Shown piece by piece: positions 48,895-57,448 of a stretch of DNA of 64,000 bases. Within the stretch, counting starts at the first letter, position 1; each line of letters begins with the position of its first letter. The translations under genes and the position numbers were made by a program. Source of the DNA: Bog-473 sp963836605 (GTDB lineage Bacteria; Actinomycetota; Acidimicrobiia; Acidimicrobiales; RAAP-2); NCBI GenBank assembly GCA_963836605.1, contig CAWIKB010000012.1, positions 99,553 to 163,552 on the forward strand. The letters are read 5' to 3'. The notes beneath the pieces were generated by a model. It saw nothing but the letters and a program-made list of their open reading frames with translations, had not been told where the DNA came from and made no database searches.

Positions 48895-51113
48895 GTGCGG
48901 GGCGCTCCAGTCTCCACCGGGATGCCGTCGCCCGAAGAGCGGTCACCGGACGGACCGTCACCCGAGGGACCATCTCCCGAGGCGCCGTCGTCGGAGGCGC
49001 CCTCACCGGAGGGGCCGACCGCCGCCCCCGCGTGCCGCGCCGCTCGTCCGGCACCGGTCACCGCGGCGGATGCGGCCGACGTCGGGTCCGTGGCCCGGCG
49101 CCGGTTGCCGGGAACGAGGGCGAGCGCGCCGCCCACCCCGATCAGGAGCCCGCCGGCCCAGAGCCAGGCCAGCAAGGGCTCGATGACCACACCGATGGCC
49201 ACCGAGCCGGCCGGCAGGTTGGCAACGGGGCTGTTCCCCGAGACGTTGCCCTGGCCGCCGACCTGATCGAACGTGAGGTAGACGTCGCCCAACGCACCCG
49301 AATCGATGGCCGGCGTGCCGACCGAGGACAGGGCGCTCCCAAAGCTCGTGATCGCCGGAGTGAACACGCCGCCCCCGTCGATCCTGACCAGCGCCTCATC
49401 GGATTTCCGCGACGGCGAGGCCACGTTGCGCAGGCCCTCGAACTGGAATTGATGCCCATCGAACGTGACGACCGCACCCTTGCGGAGCGCCAGCTCGGCC
49501 TGGTGACGATAGCTCGTGGCCGCGATGATGCCGACGGCCAGGACGATCACGCCGAGGTGGACCACCATCCCGCCGTTGGTCCGTCCGACCAGCCCGCGCC
49601 ACGCGCCCACATGCCGGGCCCGAGCCGCCCGGACCGACAACACCAGGGCGCGGGCAGCGGTGGCCGCGGCCACCGCCGCCATGCCGAAGCCGACCAGGGG
49701 GGCGATGCCCCGCAGGCCGAAGGCCACGCACAGCACCACGGTGAGCACGCCGACCCACACCGGCGCGGCCAGGCGCTGCCACAGCACGGCGGAATCTATT
49801 TTGCGCCAACTCAGCACGGGCGCCACCGCCATCAGGAACAAGAGGGCGAGCCCGACGGGCACGGCGACGGTATTGAAGTACGGGGCGCCCACCGTCACCT
49901 GTTGGTGGCTCAGGGCCTCGTAGAGGAGCGGGTACACCGTCCCCAAGAGCACCACGAACGCGAAGCCGACGAAGAGCAGGTTGTTCAACAAGAAGGCGCC
50001 CTCTCGACCGAGGGGAGCGTCAATACCTCCAGGTGAGCGCAAGCGATCACCGCGCCAGGCGATGAGGCCGAAGCCGACGACGATCACGGCGAAGAAGAAG
50101 CCGATCAGGGCCGGGCCGATGGTCGACTCGGAGAAGGCGTGCACCGAGACGATGACGCCGGACCGGGTCAAGAACGTCCCCAGGATGGTCAGGGCGAACG
50201 TGGCCACCGAGAGCGACAGGTTCCACACCCGCAGGAGCCCGCGCCGTTCCTGGACCAGGACCGAGTGCAGATAGGCGGTGCCGCACAGCCAGGGGAGCAG
50301 GGCTGCGTTCTCCACCGGGTCCCAGCCCCAGAAACCACCCCACCCGAGGACCTGATACGACCACCAGGCGCCGAGCACGATGCCGACGGAGAGGAACGTG
50401 AAGGCCACCAGGGTCCAGCGGCGGCACTCGATCTGCCACCGTTCACCCACCCGCCCCGTCGCCAACATGCCGATGGCGAAGGCGAAGGGCACGGTGAACC
50501 CGACGAAGCCGATGTAGAGGAGCGGCGGATGGATCGCCACCAGAGGGTTGTCCTGCAGGAGCGAGTTCGGGCCAAGCCCCGACGTGACGTCGCGGGTGGT
50601 GACGAACGGGTTGGCCGGCCCGACCATGAGGCCGAAGAAGAAAGCCGACACCACGTAGAGAACCAAGGTGGCCCACCGGATGACCAGATCGGTGGCGAGA
50701 CGACGGTAGCGCCACACGAAAATGGTCGAAACGAGGGACAGGATCGCGCCCCACAGGAGGATCGAACCGGCCAGAGCCGACCACATGCCGGTGATGGAGT
50801 AGAGCAGCGGCGTCACCCGGCTGTTGTTCTCGGCCACGAAGACCAGGCTGAAGTCGTGCGTGATCAAGGCATGTTCCATGGCCAAGGTGGCCAGGACCGC
50901 ACCCGCCAACATGACGGGCGCAAACAGCCGGCCGTCGCCCAGGCCCCCGCCGGCTCCTGGACCCGAGGTGAGGTTGATCGGCGTCTGGTCGGCGGCGGGA
51001 GCTGGAGCGGGAGCGCCTCGCGCCCGGACCAGTCCGACGGCGATCACGATCGCGCCGGCGACGCTGGCCGCAAAGGCCAGCCATACGCCGAGGGCACCGA
51101 GCGATGCGTTCAT
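48891..51113 (-). CDS. ccmF: CcmF haem lyase subunit
   Basis: A 740-residue polytopic membrane protein with about 15 helices. The WWD domain reads WGGFWGWDPVENAALLPWL, and the flanking HPPLLYIGFVG and SGVIVSVHAF carry haem-axial His. CcmF attaches haem from CcmE to apocytochrome c. The last about 35 residues are a G-x-SGDG/P repeat (GEGASDDGASGDGPSGDG...), an added hydrophilic tail. It is coupled to ccmE (2-bp gap) and ccmG (ATGA). Confidence 0.95.
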   Translation of the reverse strand: MNASLGALGVWLAFAASVAGAIVIAVGLVRARGAPAPAPAADQTPINLTSGPGAGGGLGDGRLFAPVMLAGAVLATLAMEHALITHDFSLVFVAENNSRVTPLLYSITGMWSALAGSILLWGAILSLVSTIFVWRYRRLATDLVIRWATLVLYVVSAFFFGLMVGPANPFVTTRDVTSGLGPNSLLQDNPLVAIHPPLLYIGFVGFTVPFAFAIGMLATGRVGERWQIECRRWTLVAFTFLSVGIVLGAWWSYQVLGWGGFWGWDPVENAALLPWLCGTAYLHSVLVQERRGLLRVWNLSLSVATFALTILGTFLTRSGVIVSVHAFSESTIGPALIGFFFAVIVVGFGLIAWRGDRLRSPGGIDAPLGREGAFLLNNLLFVGFAFVVLLGTVYPLLYEALSHQQVTVGAPYFNTVAVPVGLALLFLMAVAPVLSWRKIDSAVLWQRLAAPVWVGVLTVVLCVAFGLRGIAPLVGFGMAAVAAATAARALVLSVRAARARHVGAWRGLVGRTNGGMVVHLGVIVLAVGIIAATSYRHQAELALRKGAVVTFDGHQFQFEGLRNVASPSRKSDEALVRIDGGGVFTPAITSFGSALSSVGTPAIDSGALGDVYLTFDQVGGQGNVSGNSPVANLPAGSVAIGVVIEPLLAWLWAGGLLIGVGGALALVPGNRRRATDPTSAASAAVTGAGRAARHAGAAVGPSGEGASDDGASGDGPSGDGPSGDRSSGDGIPVETGAPRT

Positions 51114-51115
51114 CC

Positions 51116-51628
51116 CTAACGTACGGTCCCGTTCTTGGCTTTCACCCGTCCGGGGTGCTGGGCGATGTAGTTCGCCGAGTGCTTGACGAGAATCTGGTTC
51201 GAGACGAAATCGCTCGAAGTGGCGGAGGTGAAGTGCCCGACCACCACGACCGGGAGGTTGACCTGGAAGAGCTGTGGCGGGCTCCCGGTGTTGTGCACCG
51301 ACACCGTGTGGTCACCCTCCGAAATGGCGAAGTTCGTGCCCACTGCGGTGGGATGGATCGACCCCGGCACCACGGCACCCTCCAAGCGGAACGTCGTGGT
51401 ACCGAGTGTGCCGCGGTGGGCATAGGCCTGATCAACCGTGTCGAAATAGTCGAGTGAGCTCCCCAACCCTTCCACCAGCAAGAAGACAAAGGCGGCGATG
51501 AGGACCGCGAACACGAACCACAGGCGCGCGGATCGTCGGCGCCGGGTGACGGGGACCGCCGGACCGCGCGTGCTCGCGGGAGGCGGCGTGGAGGGAGGGG
51601 GAGTCGAGCCGTCGATGGTGCCGGTCAC
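51116..51628 (-). CDS. ccmE: CcmE haem chaperone
   Basis: A 170-residue protein with a Pro-rich N-terminus, one anchor helix (LWFVFAVLIAAFVFLLVEGLG) and an OB-fold domain. The haem-binding motif is HxxxY: His150 and Tyr154 in LVKHSANYIAQ. It carries haem from CcmC to CcmF. It starts at a GTG that overlaps the ccmD stop (GTGA). Actinobacterial-type length. Confidence 0.9.
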   Translation of the reverse strand: MTGTIDGSTPPPSTPPPASTRGPAVPVTRRRRSARLWFVFAVLIAAFVFLLVEGLGSSLDYFDTVDQAYAHRGTLGTTTFRLEGAVVPGSIHPTAVGTNFAISEGDHTVSVHNTGSPPQLFQVNLPVVVVGHFTSATSSDFVSNQILVKHSANYIAQHPGRVKAKNGTVR

Positions 51629-51807
51629 GGCCGCCCGCCGGGGGCGACCGGAGCCGCCGACCCCTCGGTGGCGGTTGCCCCAGGGAGTGGGCTCTCCTGC
51701 TGCACGCGGGCGGCGCGCTCCCAGCGCCGGCGCCGCAGCACCAGCCCGAGGGCGTAAAGGAAGAGGGTGGCCAGCGCGACGGCGTACCCGGCATCGACGT
51801 AGCTCAT
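51625..51807 (-). CDS. ccmD: CcmD-like small membrane protein
   Basis: A 60-residue protein with one helix (VALATLFLYALGLVL) and a basic C-terminal stretch (RRRRWERAAR). CcmD stabilises the CcmABC-CcmE complex. It overlaps ccmC and ccmE by 4 nt each (ATGA, GTGA). Sequence conservation in this family is low, so the assignment relies on position, size and topology. Confidence 0.85.
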   Translation of the reverse strand: MSYVDAGYAVALATLFLYALGLVLRRRRWERAARVQQESPLPGATATEGSAAPVAPGGRP

Positions 51808-52595
51808 GGCGTTCCCCCGCTCGGCGCGTCATCGGGTCCGGCCCCGACCGCGGCCAGCTCGGTCCCCTCGTCCCACCGCTCGCTCAACGAGACCTCGAGT
51901 TCCTGGTCCCCCACCTGGTCCTGGAGCACGGCCACCCGGTAGCGGACCCCGAGCAGCCACACGAAGACAAGGGAGAAGGCGATGAACCCGAGGAGCAGCG
52001 TCCACAGCATGGATCCGTGCACGTGCAGGTTGAAGCCCGGATCGAGGATGGTGCCGCCCTGGTGCAGGGTCTGCCACCACTGCACCGAGAAGTGGACGAT
52101 GGGCACGTCGACGGCGACGAGCAGGGCGGCCACGGCGCAGCGGCGGGCGCGAATGGCCGGGTCGGCCGGGACACGGCGCAAGGCCAGGTAGCCGAGCTCG
52201 AGCAGGAGGAGGAGAGCGGTGGAGGTCAAGCGGGCGTCCCAGGTCCACCACGCCCCCCACACCGGACGCCCCCAGAGTGACCCGCTGACGAGGGTCAGGG
52301 CAGAGAACACCGCACCCACCTCGACGGCCGAGGCGGCGAGGCGGTCCCAGAAGAAGGACCGGGTGCGGGGCCACAGGTACAGGAGGCTGCCCGCGGCGGC
52401 GACACCTCCGGCCCAGTACAGCGCCACCGTGGCCAGTGGTGGGTGGATGTAGAGGAGTCGGGCCAGGTTCCCCTGCGTCTGGTCCGGGGGGGTGATCCAC
52501 AGACCGAGCCAGACGGTGAAGGCCATGGCGATGACGCCGAGGATGCCGACCACGCTCAGCCAGCGCGGTCGAGAGGTGACCGGAACAACGCTCAT
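51804..52595 (-). CDS. ccmC: CcmC haem-handling membrane protein
   Basis: A 263-residue polytopic protein with six helices. The WWD region reads WGRPVWGAWWTWDARLTS, and His residues in YIHPPLATVALYW and PIVHFSVQWWQTLHQG are the axial ligands. It loads haem on CcmE. ATG 52595 overlaps the stop of ccmB by 4 nt; the frame upstream is shadow sequence. Confidence 0.95.
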   Translation of the reverse strand: MSVVPVTSRPRWLSVVGILGVIAMAFTVWLGLWITPPDQTQGNLARLLYIHPPLATVALYWAGGVAAAGSLLYLWPRTRSFFWDRLAASAVEVGAVFSALTLVSGSLWGRPVWGAWWTWDARLTSTALLLLLELGYLALRRVPADPAIRARRCAVAALLVAVDVPIVHFSVQWWQTLHQGGTILDPGFNLHVHGSMLWTLLLGFIAFSLVFVWLLGVRYRVAVLQDQVGDQELEVSLSERWDEGTELAAVGAGPDDAPSGGTP

Positions 52596-53260
52596 GCGGC
52601 CTCCTGGAGCGGCCCGTAGAGGACGATGCCGATGACGAGGTAGATCACGGCGAAGGGGATCAGGATGCGGAGCCACCCGGTGCCCGAGGCGGCATTGCCG
52701 GCCAGGGCGGCCTGCCAGGCCTTCGAGCCCGCCAGGAGCACCGGGGCCAGGACGGGCAGGACCAGCAGGGGCAGGAGCGTGTCACGCACGTGGAGGCCGG
52801 CCGAGAGGGCGCCGTAGAGGACACCGGCACAGGCCAGGCCCACCGTGGCCAGCAGTGAGGCGGCGATGGCCAGCCACACCACGTGCACCCGGACGTCGAA
52901 CAGGAAGGTCACGCCGGCCCACAGCACGAGCTGGAGGAGGAGGAGCTGGAGCCCCACGGCGGCCGCCTTGCCGAGAAAGATCCCGCCCGGGTCGATACCC
53001 GAGAGCCGGAGCCCGTCCCGCGTGCCTTCGCCGGACTCGATGGCCACGCTGCGCTGCACCGCGAGGACGGTGGAGAAGAGCACGGCGATCCAGAAGATGC
53101 CGGGCGCGGCATGGCGGAGGGGCGCGGCGTCGGGGCCGATGGCGAAGGCCAGCAGAAGGAGGACCAGGAAGGCGAAGGGGACGACCTGCCACAGAGCCAC
53201 GCGGGAGCGGGCCTCGATCCGCAGGTCCTTGCCGGCCACCAGGACCGCGTCACGCCACAT
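52592..53260 (-). CDS. ccmB: CcmB haem-maturation ABC permease
   Basis: A 222-residue permease with six helices. It starts MWRDAVLVAGKDLRIEARSR, has ESGEGTRDGLRLSGIDPGGIFLGK and the conserved LPLLVLPVLAPVLLAG. With CcmA it releases haem-loaded CcmE. ATG 53260 lies inside the end of ccmA (11-bp overlap). The region before this ATG belongs to another frame. Confidence 0.93.
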   Translation of the reverse strand: MWRDAVLVAGKDLRIEARSRVALWQVVPFAFLVLLLLAFAIGPDAAPLRHAAPGIFWIAVLFSTVLAVQRSVAIESGEGTRDGLRLSGIDPGGIFLGKAAAVGLQLLLLQLVLWAGVTFLFDVRVHVVWLAIAASLLATVGLACAGVLYGALSAGLHVRDTLLPLLVLPVLAPVLLAGSKAWQAALAGNAASGTGWLRILIPFAVIYLVIGIVLYGPLQEAA

Positions 53261-53972
53261 GCCACGCCCCCATGGTGCCCGGCTGAGCGGGGGAATCCGC
53301 CGCGGGCACCGCGGCCAGGCTCGGCCGCCGGCCTCCCGCTTCTTCGCCGGTGACCCGGCCGCCGTGCATGGCCACGACACGGTCGGACAGCGGTACGGAG
53401 AGCTCGGGCTCGTGGGAGGAGAGCAGCACGGAGGCCCCGTCGGCGACCGCCTCGGCGATCAGCGCACCGAGAAGGGCGCGTGCGGGGGCATCGAGGCCGG
53501 CGTGGGGCTCGTCGAGCAACCAGAGGGCGGGGCGCCGGGCGACCAGCGCGGCCAGGGCCACCCGGCGCCGCTGCCCCGCCGAGAGACGGCCGGTCGGCGT
53601 CGTGCGCAACCGGCCGACCAGGCCGAGGCGCTCGAGCGCGGCGTCGGCCGTCGTGGTGGGGATGCCCAGGGCCTTGACCGCGAAGCGGACGTTCTCCGCC
53701 GCACTGAGCTCGTCGTAGAGGGGAGCGGCATGGCCCAGGAGGCCGACGTGGCGGCGGACGGCGGTGCGGTCGGTCGTGAGGTCGACCCCCAGGACGAGGG
53801 CCTGGCCGGAGGTGACCGGCAGGAGCCCCGCGCAGGCACGGAGCAGGCTGGTCTTGCCGGCGCCGTTGGGGCCGACCACGACGGCGACCTCGCCGGTCCC
53901 GAGAGACAGGTCGACCCCGGCAAGGGCGGGGAAGCGGCCGGCGAGAGCGACGGCGGCGGCGGAATTGGACAA
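53250..53972 (-). CDS. ccmA: CcmA ATP-binding subunit with probable TTG start
   Basis: A 240-residue ABC ATPase. Walker A GPNGAGKTSLLRACAGLLP, signature LSAGQRRRVALAALV and Walker B LWLLDEPHAGLD are typical for CcmA. The N terminus begins with TTG (LSNSAAAVALAGRFPALAGVDLSL...), the first possible start; no ATG or GTG is in this frame near there. Release of CcmE from CcmC is its known role. First gene of ccmABCDEFGHI. It overlaps ccmB by 11 bp. Confidence 0.9.
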   Translation of the reverse strand: MSNSAAAVALAGRFPALAGVDLSLGTGEVAVVVGPNGAGKTSLLRACAGLLPVTSGQALVLGVDLTTDRTAVRRHVGLLGHAAPLYDELSAAENVRFAVKALGIPTTTADAALERLGLVGRLRTTPTGRLSAGQRRRVALAALVARRPALWLLDEPHAGLDAPARALLGALIAEAVADGASVLLSSHEPELSVPLSDRVVAMHGGRVTGEEAGGRRPSLAAVPAADSPAQPGTMGAWHVA

Positions 53973-54135
53973 CAGGGGCCATGGCCTTCGCCACCATGGT
54001 AGGGGGGGTGGGTACGGGGGTTCCAAGCGGCGCCTGGGAGTGTGCCTGGCCGGCCACGGGCCGGGGACGCCTGGGGCCGCCGGGCGCTCGGCCTCTCGGG
54101 GACGCCTTGGCCCCGCGAGGCGGTTCCCGCTGCGG

Positions 54136-54651
54136 TCAGCGCATGTGGGGCAGCGCGGCGATGCCGGCCAGGGAGTCGACGTCGTTGCCATCGAGCTCCA
54201 TACGCCCAAACGAGCGCAACGCCAGTTCATGGGCCACCAGCAGGTCGGCGGTGGCCTGCTCGGACGGATCGAGCTCGCCGATGCGGGCGTACATGGCGGC
54301 GTACTGCGTGGTGACCGGTTCGAACGAACCCATCAGATCGGGCCAGGGGACGTCGGCCAGGGCTTCGGCGAGCGACTCGGCCTCGGCGATCGTGTTCGCA
54401 TCGGGCTCGACGGGGAGCCCGGCCCGCTCCAATGGCGCGACCAACGCCTCCTGAGTCCGGCGTTCCAAGGTGCTGAGCACCCGCATCTTGTGCGCGTGCT
54501 CGGGGTCGTCGACCTGTTCCGCCAGGCGGGCGAAGAGGACTTCGCCCAGGACCTCCCCGTTGTAGGCCTTGATCAACAAGGTCTCCAACGCGTCGTCCGC
54601 CGTGAACATCGATTCTCTTGACGCTGCCGTGTCGGTCCGGGTGTCAGCCAT
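54136..54651 (-). CDS. hypothetical ferritin-like helical protein
   Basis: A 171-residue, mostly alpha-helical protein. Helix 2 reads AYNGEVLGEVLFARLAE and the next contains DPEHAHKMRVLSTLERRTQEAL, with Glu/His placed like the diiron ligands (E..E..H) of ferritin-like or MiaE-type proteins, and a later HELALRSF. No family was identified with certainty. It stands 163 bp upstream of ccmA on the same strand. Diiron binding is an inference. Confidence 0.65.
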   Translation of the reverse strand: MADTRTDTAASRESMFTADDALETLLIKAYNGEVLGEVLFARLAEQVDDPEHAHKMRVLSTLERRTQEALVAPLERAGLPVEPDANTIAEAESLAEALADVPWPDLMGSFEPVTTQYAAMYARIGELDPSEQATADLLVAHELALRSFGRMELDGNDVDSLAGIAALPHMR

Positions 54652-54744
54652 GGGCTCGACCCTACGTCGCTCCGGCCCGGGATGCCCGGAGAAAATGCCC
54701 GGAGCGGTGTGACCTGGTCATGGCTAGATTGCGGCCGGTTCCCC

Positions 54745-55608
54745 ATGGCGCTCGTTCTGCTTCCCCTTCCCGCATCGGACTTCGATCCCACCGAAGTGGC
54801 AGTCAGCTGGAGCGTCCTCACCGAGCTCGGTCACCAGGTGGTCTTCGCCACCCCCGAGGGAAAGCCGGGCCGGGCCGACGACATCATGGTGACCGGACGG
54901 GGTCTCGACCCCTGGGGGGCTGTCCCTCTGCTGCGCAACCTCACGGTGATCGGACGGGCGTTGCGGGCGAATGCCGACGGCCGGGCGGCCTACGCCGAGG
55001 TGCAACGTGATCGGTCCTTCGCCGACCCGATGCCGTGGCGCGAGGCCCGCGCGGCCGAGTTCGACGGGCTCGTGCTGCCCGGAGGACACCGGGCAAGGGG
55101 GATGCGGCCGTATCTGGAGAGCGCGCTGCTCAGTGAGCTGGTGGTTGACTTCTTCAGGCGCGAACGGGCGATCGGGGCCATCTGCCACGGCGTACTGGCC
55201 GCGGCGCGCAGCATCGACCCGATGTCGGGGCGCTCGGTGCTCTACGGCCGGCGCACCACCGCGCTCACGTGGCAATTGGAGAGGACGGCGTGGAAGATCG
55301 GTCGCCGTTCGCGCTTCTGGGACCCGACGTACTACCGCACCTACCCCGAGGAGCCCGGGCAGGTGGCGGGCTACATGTCGGTGCAGCAGGAAGTGACCAG
55401 GGCCCTGGCCCGGCCGCCTGACTTCCTCGATGTCCCGCCGGATGCACCGGACGTCCGGTTGAAGACGAGCGGGCGAGCACGCGACACCGGTGACGATGCG
55501 CGCCCGGCCTGGGTGGTGCGGGACGGGAACTACGTCTCGGCCCGCTGGCCCGGTGACGTCCACACGTTCGCCCGCACGTTCTCGACGGTGCTCCGCGAGA
55601 AGTCGTAG
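54745..55608 (+). CDS. DJ-1/PfpI (Hsp31-like) family protein
   Basis: A 287-residue protein. The nucleophile is in IGAICHGVLAAARS, preceded by the acidic region VLPGGHRARGM, and the first strand is VLLPLPASDFDPTEVAVSW. The size and C-terminal extension fit the Hsp31-like group of the DJ-1 superfamily (glyoxalase III or chaperone). ATG 54745 starts MALVLLP. A TAGATT box (54725-54730) lies 14 nt before the ATG and there is no Shine-Dalgarno, so the leader is very short. Confidence 0.85.
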   Translation: MALVLLPLPASDFDPTEVAVSWSVLTELGHQVVFATPEGKPGRADDIMVTGRGLDPWGAVPLLRNLTVIGRALRANADGRAAYAEVQRDRSFADPMPWREARAAEFDGLVLPGGHRARGMRPYLESALLSELVVDFFRRERAIGAICHGVLAAARSIDPMSGRSVLYGRRTTALTWQLERTAWKIGRRSRFWDPTYYRTYPEEPGQVAGYMSVQQEVTRALARPPDFLDVPPDAPDVRLKTSGRARDTGDDARPAWVVRDGNYVSARWPGDVHTFARTFSTVLREKS

Positions 55609-55685
55609 TCCGGCGCGTCCGTCCGGCGCGTCCGTCCGGCGCGTCCGTCCGCCGCGTCCGTCCGCCGCGTCCGTCCGGCGCTTCC
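55609..55685 (+). repeat. 13-bp tandem repeat, about six copies
   Basis: Units of type GTCCGGCGCGTCC (or GTCCGCCGCGTCC) run head to tail from just after the PfpI stop. The 13-bp period is not a multiple of 3, so the array is not coding. It lies between two plus-strand genes. Confidence 0.8.
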
Positions 55686-55791
55686 TCCATCGTGTTCGTG
55701 ACCTCCTCGCTCGGGCCTCGCCGTCCGCCGCCGATCGTGCGCCCCGCCGCGTTGTGTCCGGTGACGGCGTTGTCCTACCATTCCCCCTGTC

Positions 55792-56601
55792 ATGGATGCC
55801 CGACTGCGGGACGCTTCGAAGGTCCCGCTCACCATCACGGCCCTCTTCTGGATCACCAAGCTGGTGACAACCGCCCTGGGCGAGGCCTTGTCTGACGCGT
55901 TGGTCAAGAAATTCCACCCGGTCCCGGCGGTGCTCATGGGGTTCGTCGTTTTTGCCGCGGCCCTCGCACTCCAGTTCTGGGTCCGCCGCTACATCCCCTG
56001 GGTCTACTGGTTCGCCGTCGCCATGGTGGCCGTGTTCGGGACGATGGCGGCCGACGTCCTGCACCTCCAGTTCGGCATCCCCTATGCGGTGACGACGGTC
56101 TTCTTCGCCGTCGTGCTGGCCCTCGTCTTCTTCACGTGGAACTCCGTGGAGAAGACGCTCTCGATCCACAGCGTGAACACGCCGCGGCGCGAGCTGTTCT
56201 ACTGGGCCGCGGTCGTCTCCACGTTCGCCCTGGGGACCGCCGCCGGTGACCTGCTGGCCACCCCCCTGCATCTGGGGTACGCCGTCGCCACGCTCGTCTT
56301 CATCGGCATCATCGCCATCCCGGCCGCCGGCTACCGGTTCTTCGGCATGAACGCCATCCTGGCCTTCTGGTTCGCCTACGTGGTGACCCGGCCCATCGGA
56401 GCCTCCATCGCCGACTTGACGGGCAAGGACCGGATCCTCAGCGGGCTCGGGTGGGGCGAGGGCTGGGTCTCGCTGGGGCTGGCCGTCCTCTTCGTCGTTC
56501 TGGTCTCCGTGACGGCACTGCAGTTCAAGAACTCGAAGAACTCAGGCGCCCCCCGCCACGCCGCCCCGCGGGCCGGCTCCGTCCCGCCGGTGACCGGGTA
56601 G
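55792..56601 (+). CDS. COG4705-type polytopic membrane protein
   Basis: A 269-residue protein with about eight helices. SKVPLTITALFWITKLVTTALGEALSD at the N-terminus, SVEKTLSIHSVNTPRRELFYWAAV in the middle and AFWFAYVVTRPIGASIADL near the end are the conserved family blocks. Function is not established. TACCAT (55776-55781) ends 10 nt before the ATG, so a near-leaderless mRNA is possible. It is convergent with ccdA (5-bp gap). Confidence 0.85.
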   Translation: MDARLRDASKVPLTITALFWITKLVTTALGEALSDALVKKFHPVPAVLMGFVVFAAALALQFWVRRYIPWVYWFAVAMVAVFGTMAADVLHLQFGIPYAVTTVFFAVVLALVFFTWNSVEKTLSIHSVNTPRRELFYWAAVVSTFALGTAAGDLLATPLHLGYAVATLVFIGIIAIPAAGYRFFGMNAILAFWFAYVVTRPIGASIADLTGKDRILSGLGWGEGWVSLGLAVLFVVLVSVTALQFKNSKNSGAPRHAAPRAGSVPPVTG

Positions 56602-56606
56602 CGGTT

Positions 56607-57395
56607 CTAACTCTTCGAGAGCCGGCTCAGTCCGATGTGGTCGAGGAGGTTGGAGAACTGGGTGGAGACCCAGGCCAGATTGTCGGTGAGCAGCAGGATG
56701 CCGAACACGACCAGGATGAGGCCGGCCACCGCCTCGACGATGGACAGGCTGCGGCGGGCCCGGGCGAACATGGAGGTCAGCCGCCCGAAGGCCAGGCCGG
56801 TGATCACGAACGGCACGCCGAGGCCGATGGAGTAAGCGAACAGGAGCAGGACCCCGCCGGCCAGGGAGCCGTTGTGCGCGGCCAGCCCCAGGACGACGCC
56901 CAGGACCGGACCGATACAGGGGGTCCAGGCGAAGGCGAAGGCCATGCCCATCACCGGGGCCGCCCACACGCCCAGGGTCGAGGGGCGCACGTCGAAGCGG
57001 CGCTCCCCGCTGAGCCGGGTGAGGACGCGCCGGGGCCCGGCGCCCAGGTGAGCCAACCAGTGCCCCGGCAGCGACCCGACGACGAGCAGTAGCCCCAGGA
57101 CGATCACTATCAGGCCGCTCACGTGGGCCAGGGGGACCTGGTGCGAATCGAGCAGGCGGCCGATGCCCGACGCTGCCGCCCCGAGGGCGACGAAGACGAC
57201 GGTGAAGCCGGCGACGAAGAGACCGATTCCCGTCAGCATCGGCCGGCTGAACGTGGCGGTGCCCCCGCCGCCTGCCCCTCCCGCCGACAGCTCGGCCGCC
57301 GAGAGCCCGGACACCATGGAGAGATAGCCCGGGACGAGCGGGAGGACGCACGGCGAGAGGAAGGAGAGGATCCCGGCACCGAAGGCGGCCAGCAC
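56607..57395 (-). CDS. ccdA: CcdA/DsbD-type thiol-disulfide transporter
   Basis: A 262-residue membrane protein with six helices. LSFLSPCVLPLVPGYLS and FAWTPCIGPVLGVVLG contain the two redox cysteines that pass electrons from cytoplasmic thioredoxin. It would feed CcmG and CcmH encoded 3-8 kb away. GTG start; homology begins at that site. Convergent with the COG4705 gene. Confidence 0.92.
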   Translation of the reverse strand: MLAAFGAGILSFLSPCVLPLVPGYLSMVSGLSAAELSAGGAGGGGTATFSRPMLTGIGLFVAGFTVVFVALGAAASGIGRLLDSHQVPLAHVSGLIVIVLGLLLVVGSLPGHWLAHLGAGPRRVLTRLSGERRFDVRPSTLGVWAAPVMGMAFAFAWTPCIGPVLGVVLGLAAHNGSLAGGVLLLFAYSIGLGVPFVITGLAFGRLTSMFARARRSLSIVEAVAGLILVVFGILLLTDNLAWVSTQFSNLLDHIGLSRLSKS

Positions 57396-57448
57396 GCCGA
57401 CCGGGTCGGCCGAAATTACGGCAGAGGGAGGGAGCGCCGGAATCCCTC

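Noticed and set aside
54724..56271. Long minus-strand frame reading RTRRTDAPDGRAG repeats
   Set aside because: The repeat is the 13-bp DNA array translated in a shadow frame; the plus-strand PfpI and COG4705 genes explain the region.
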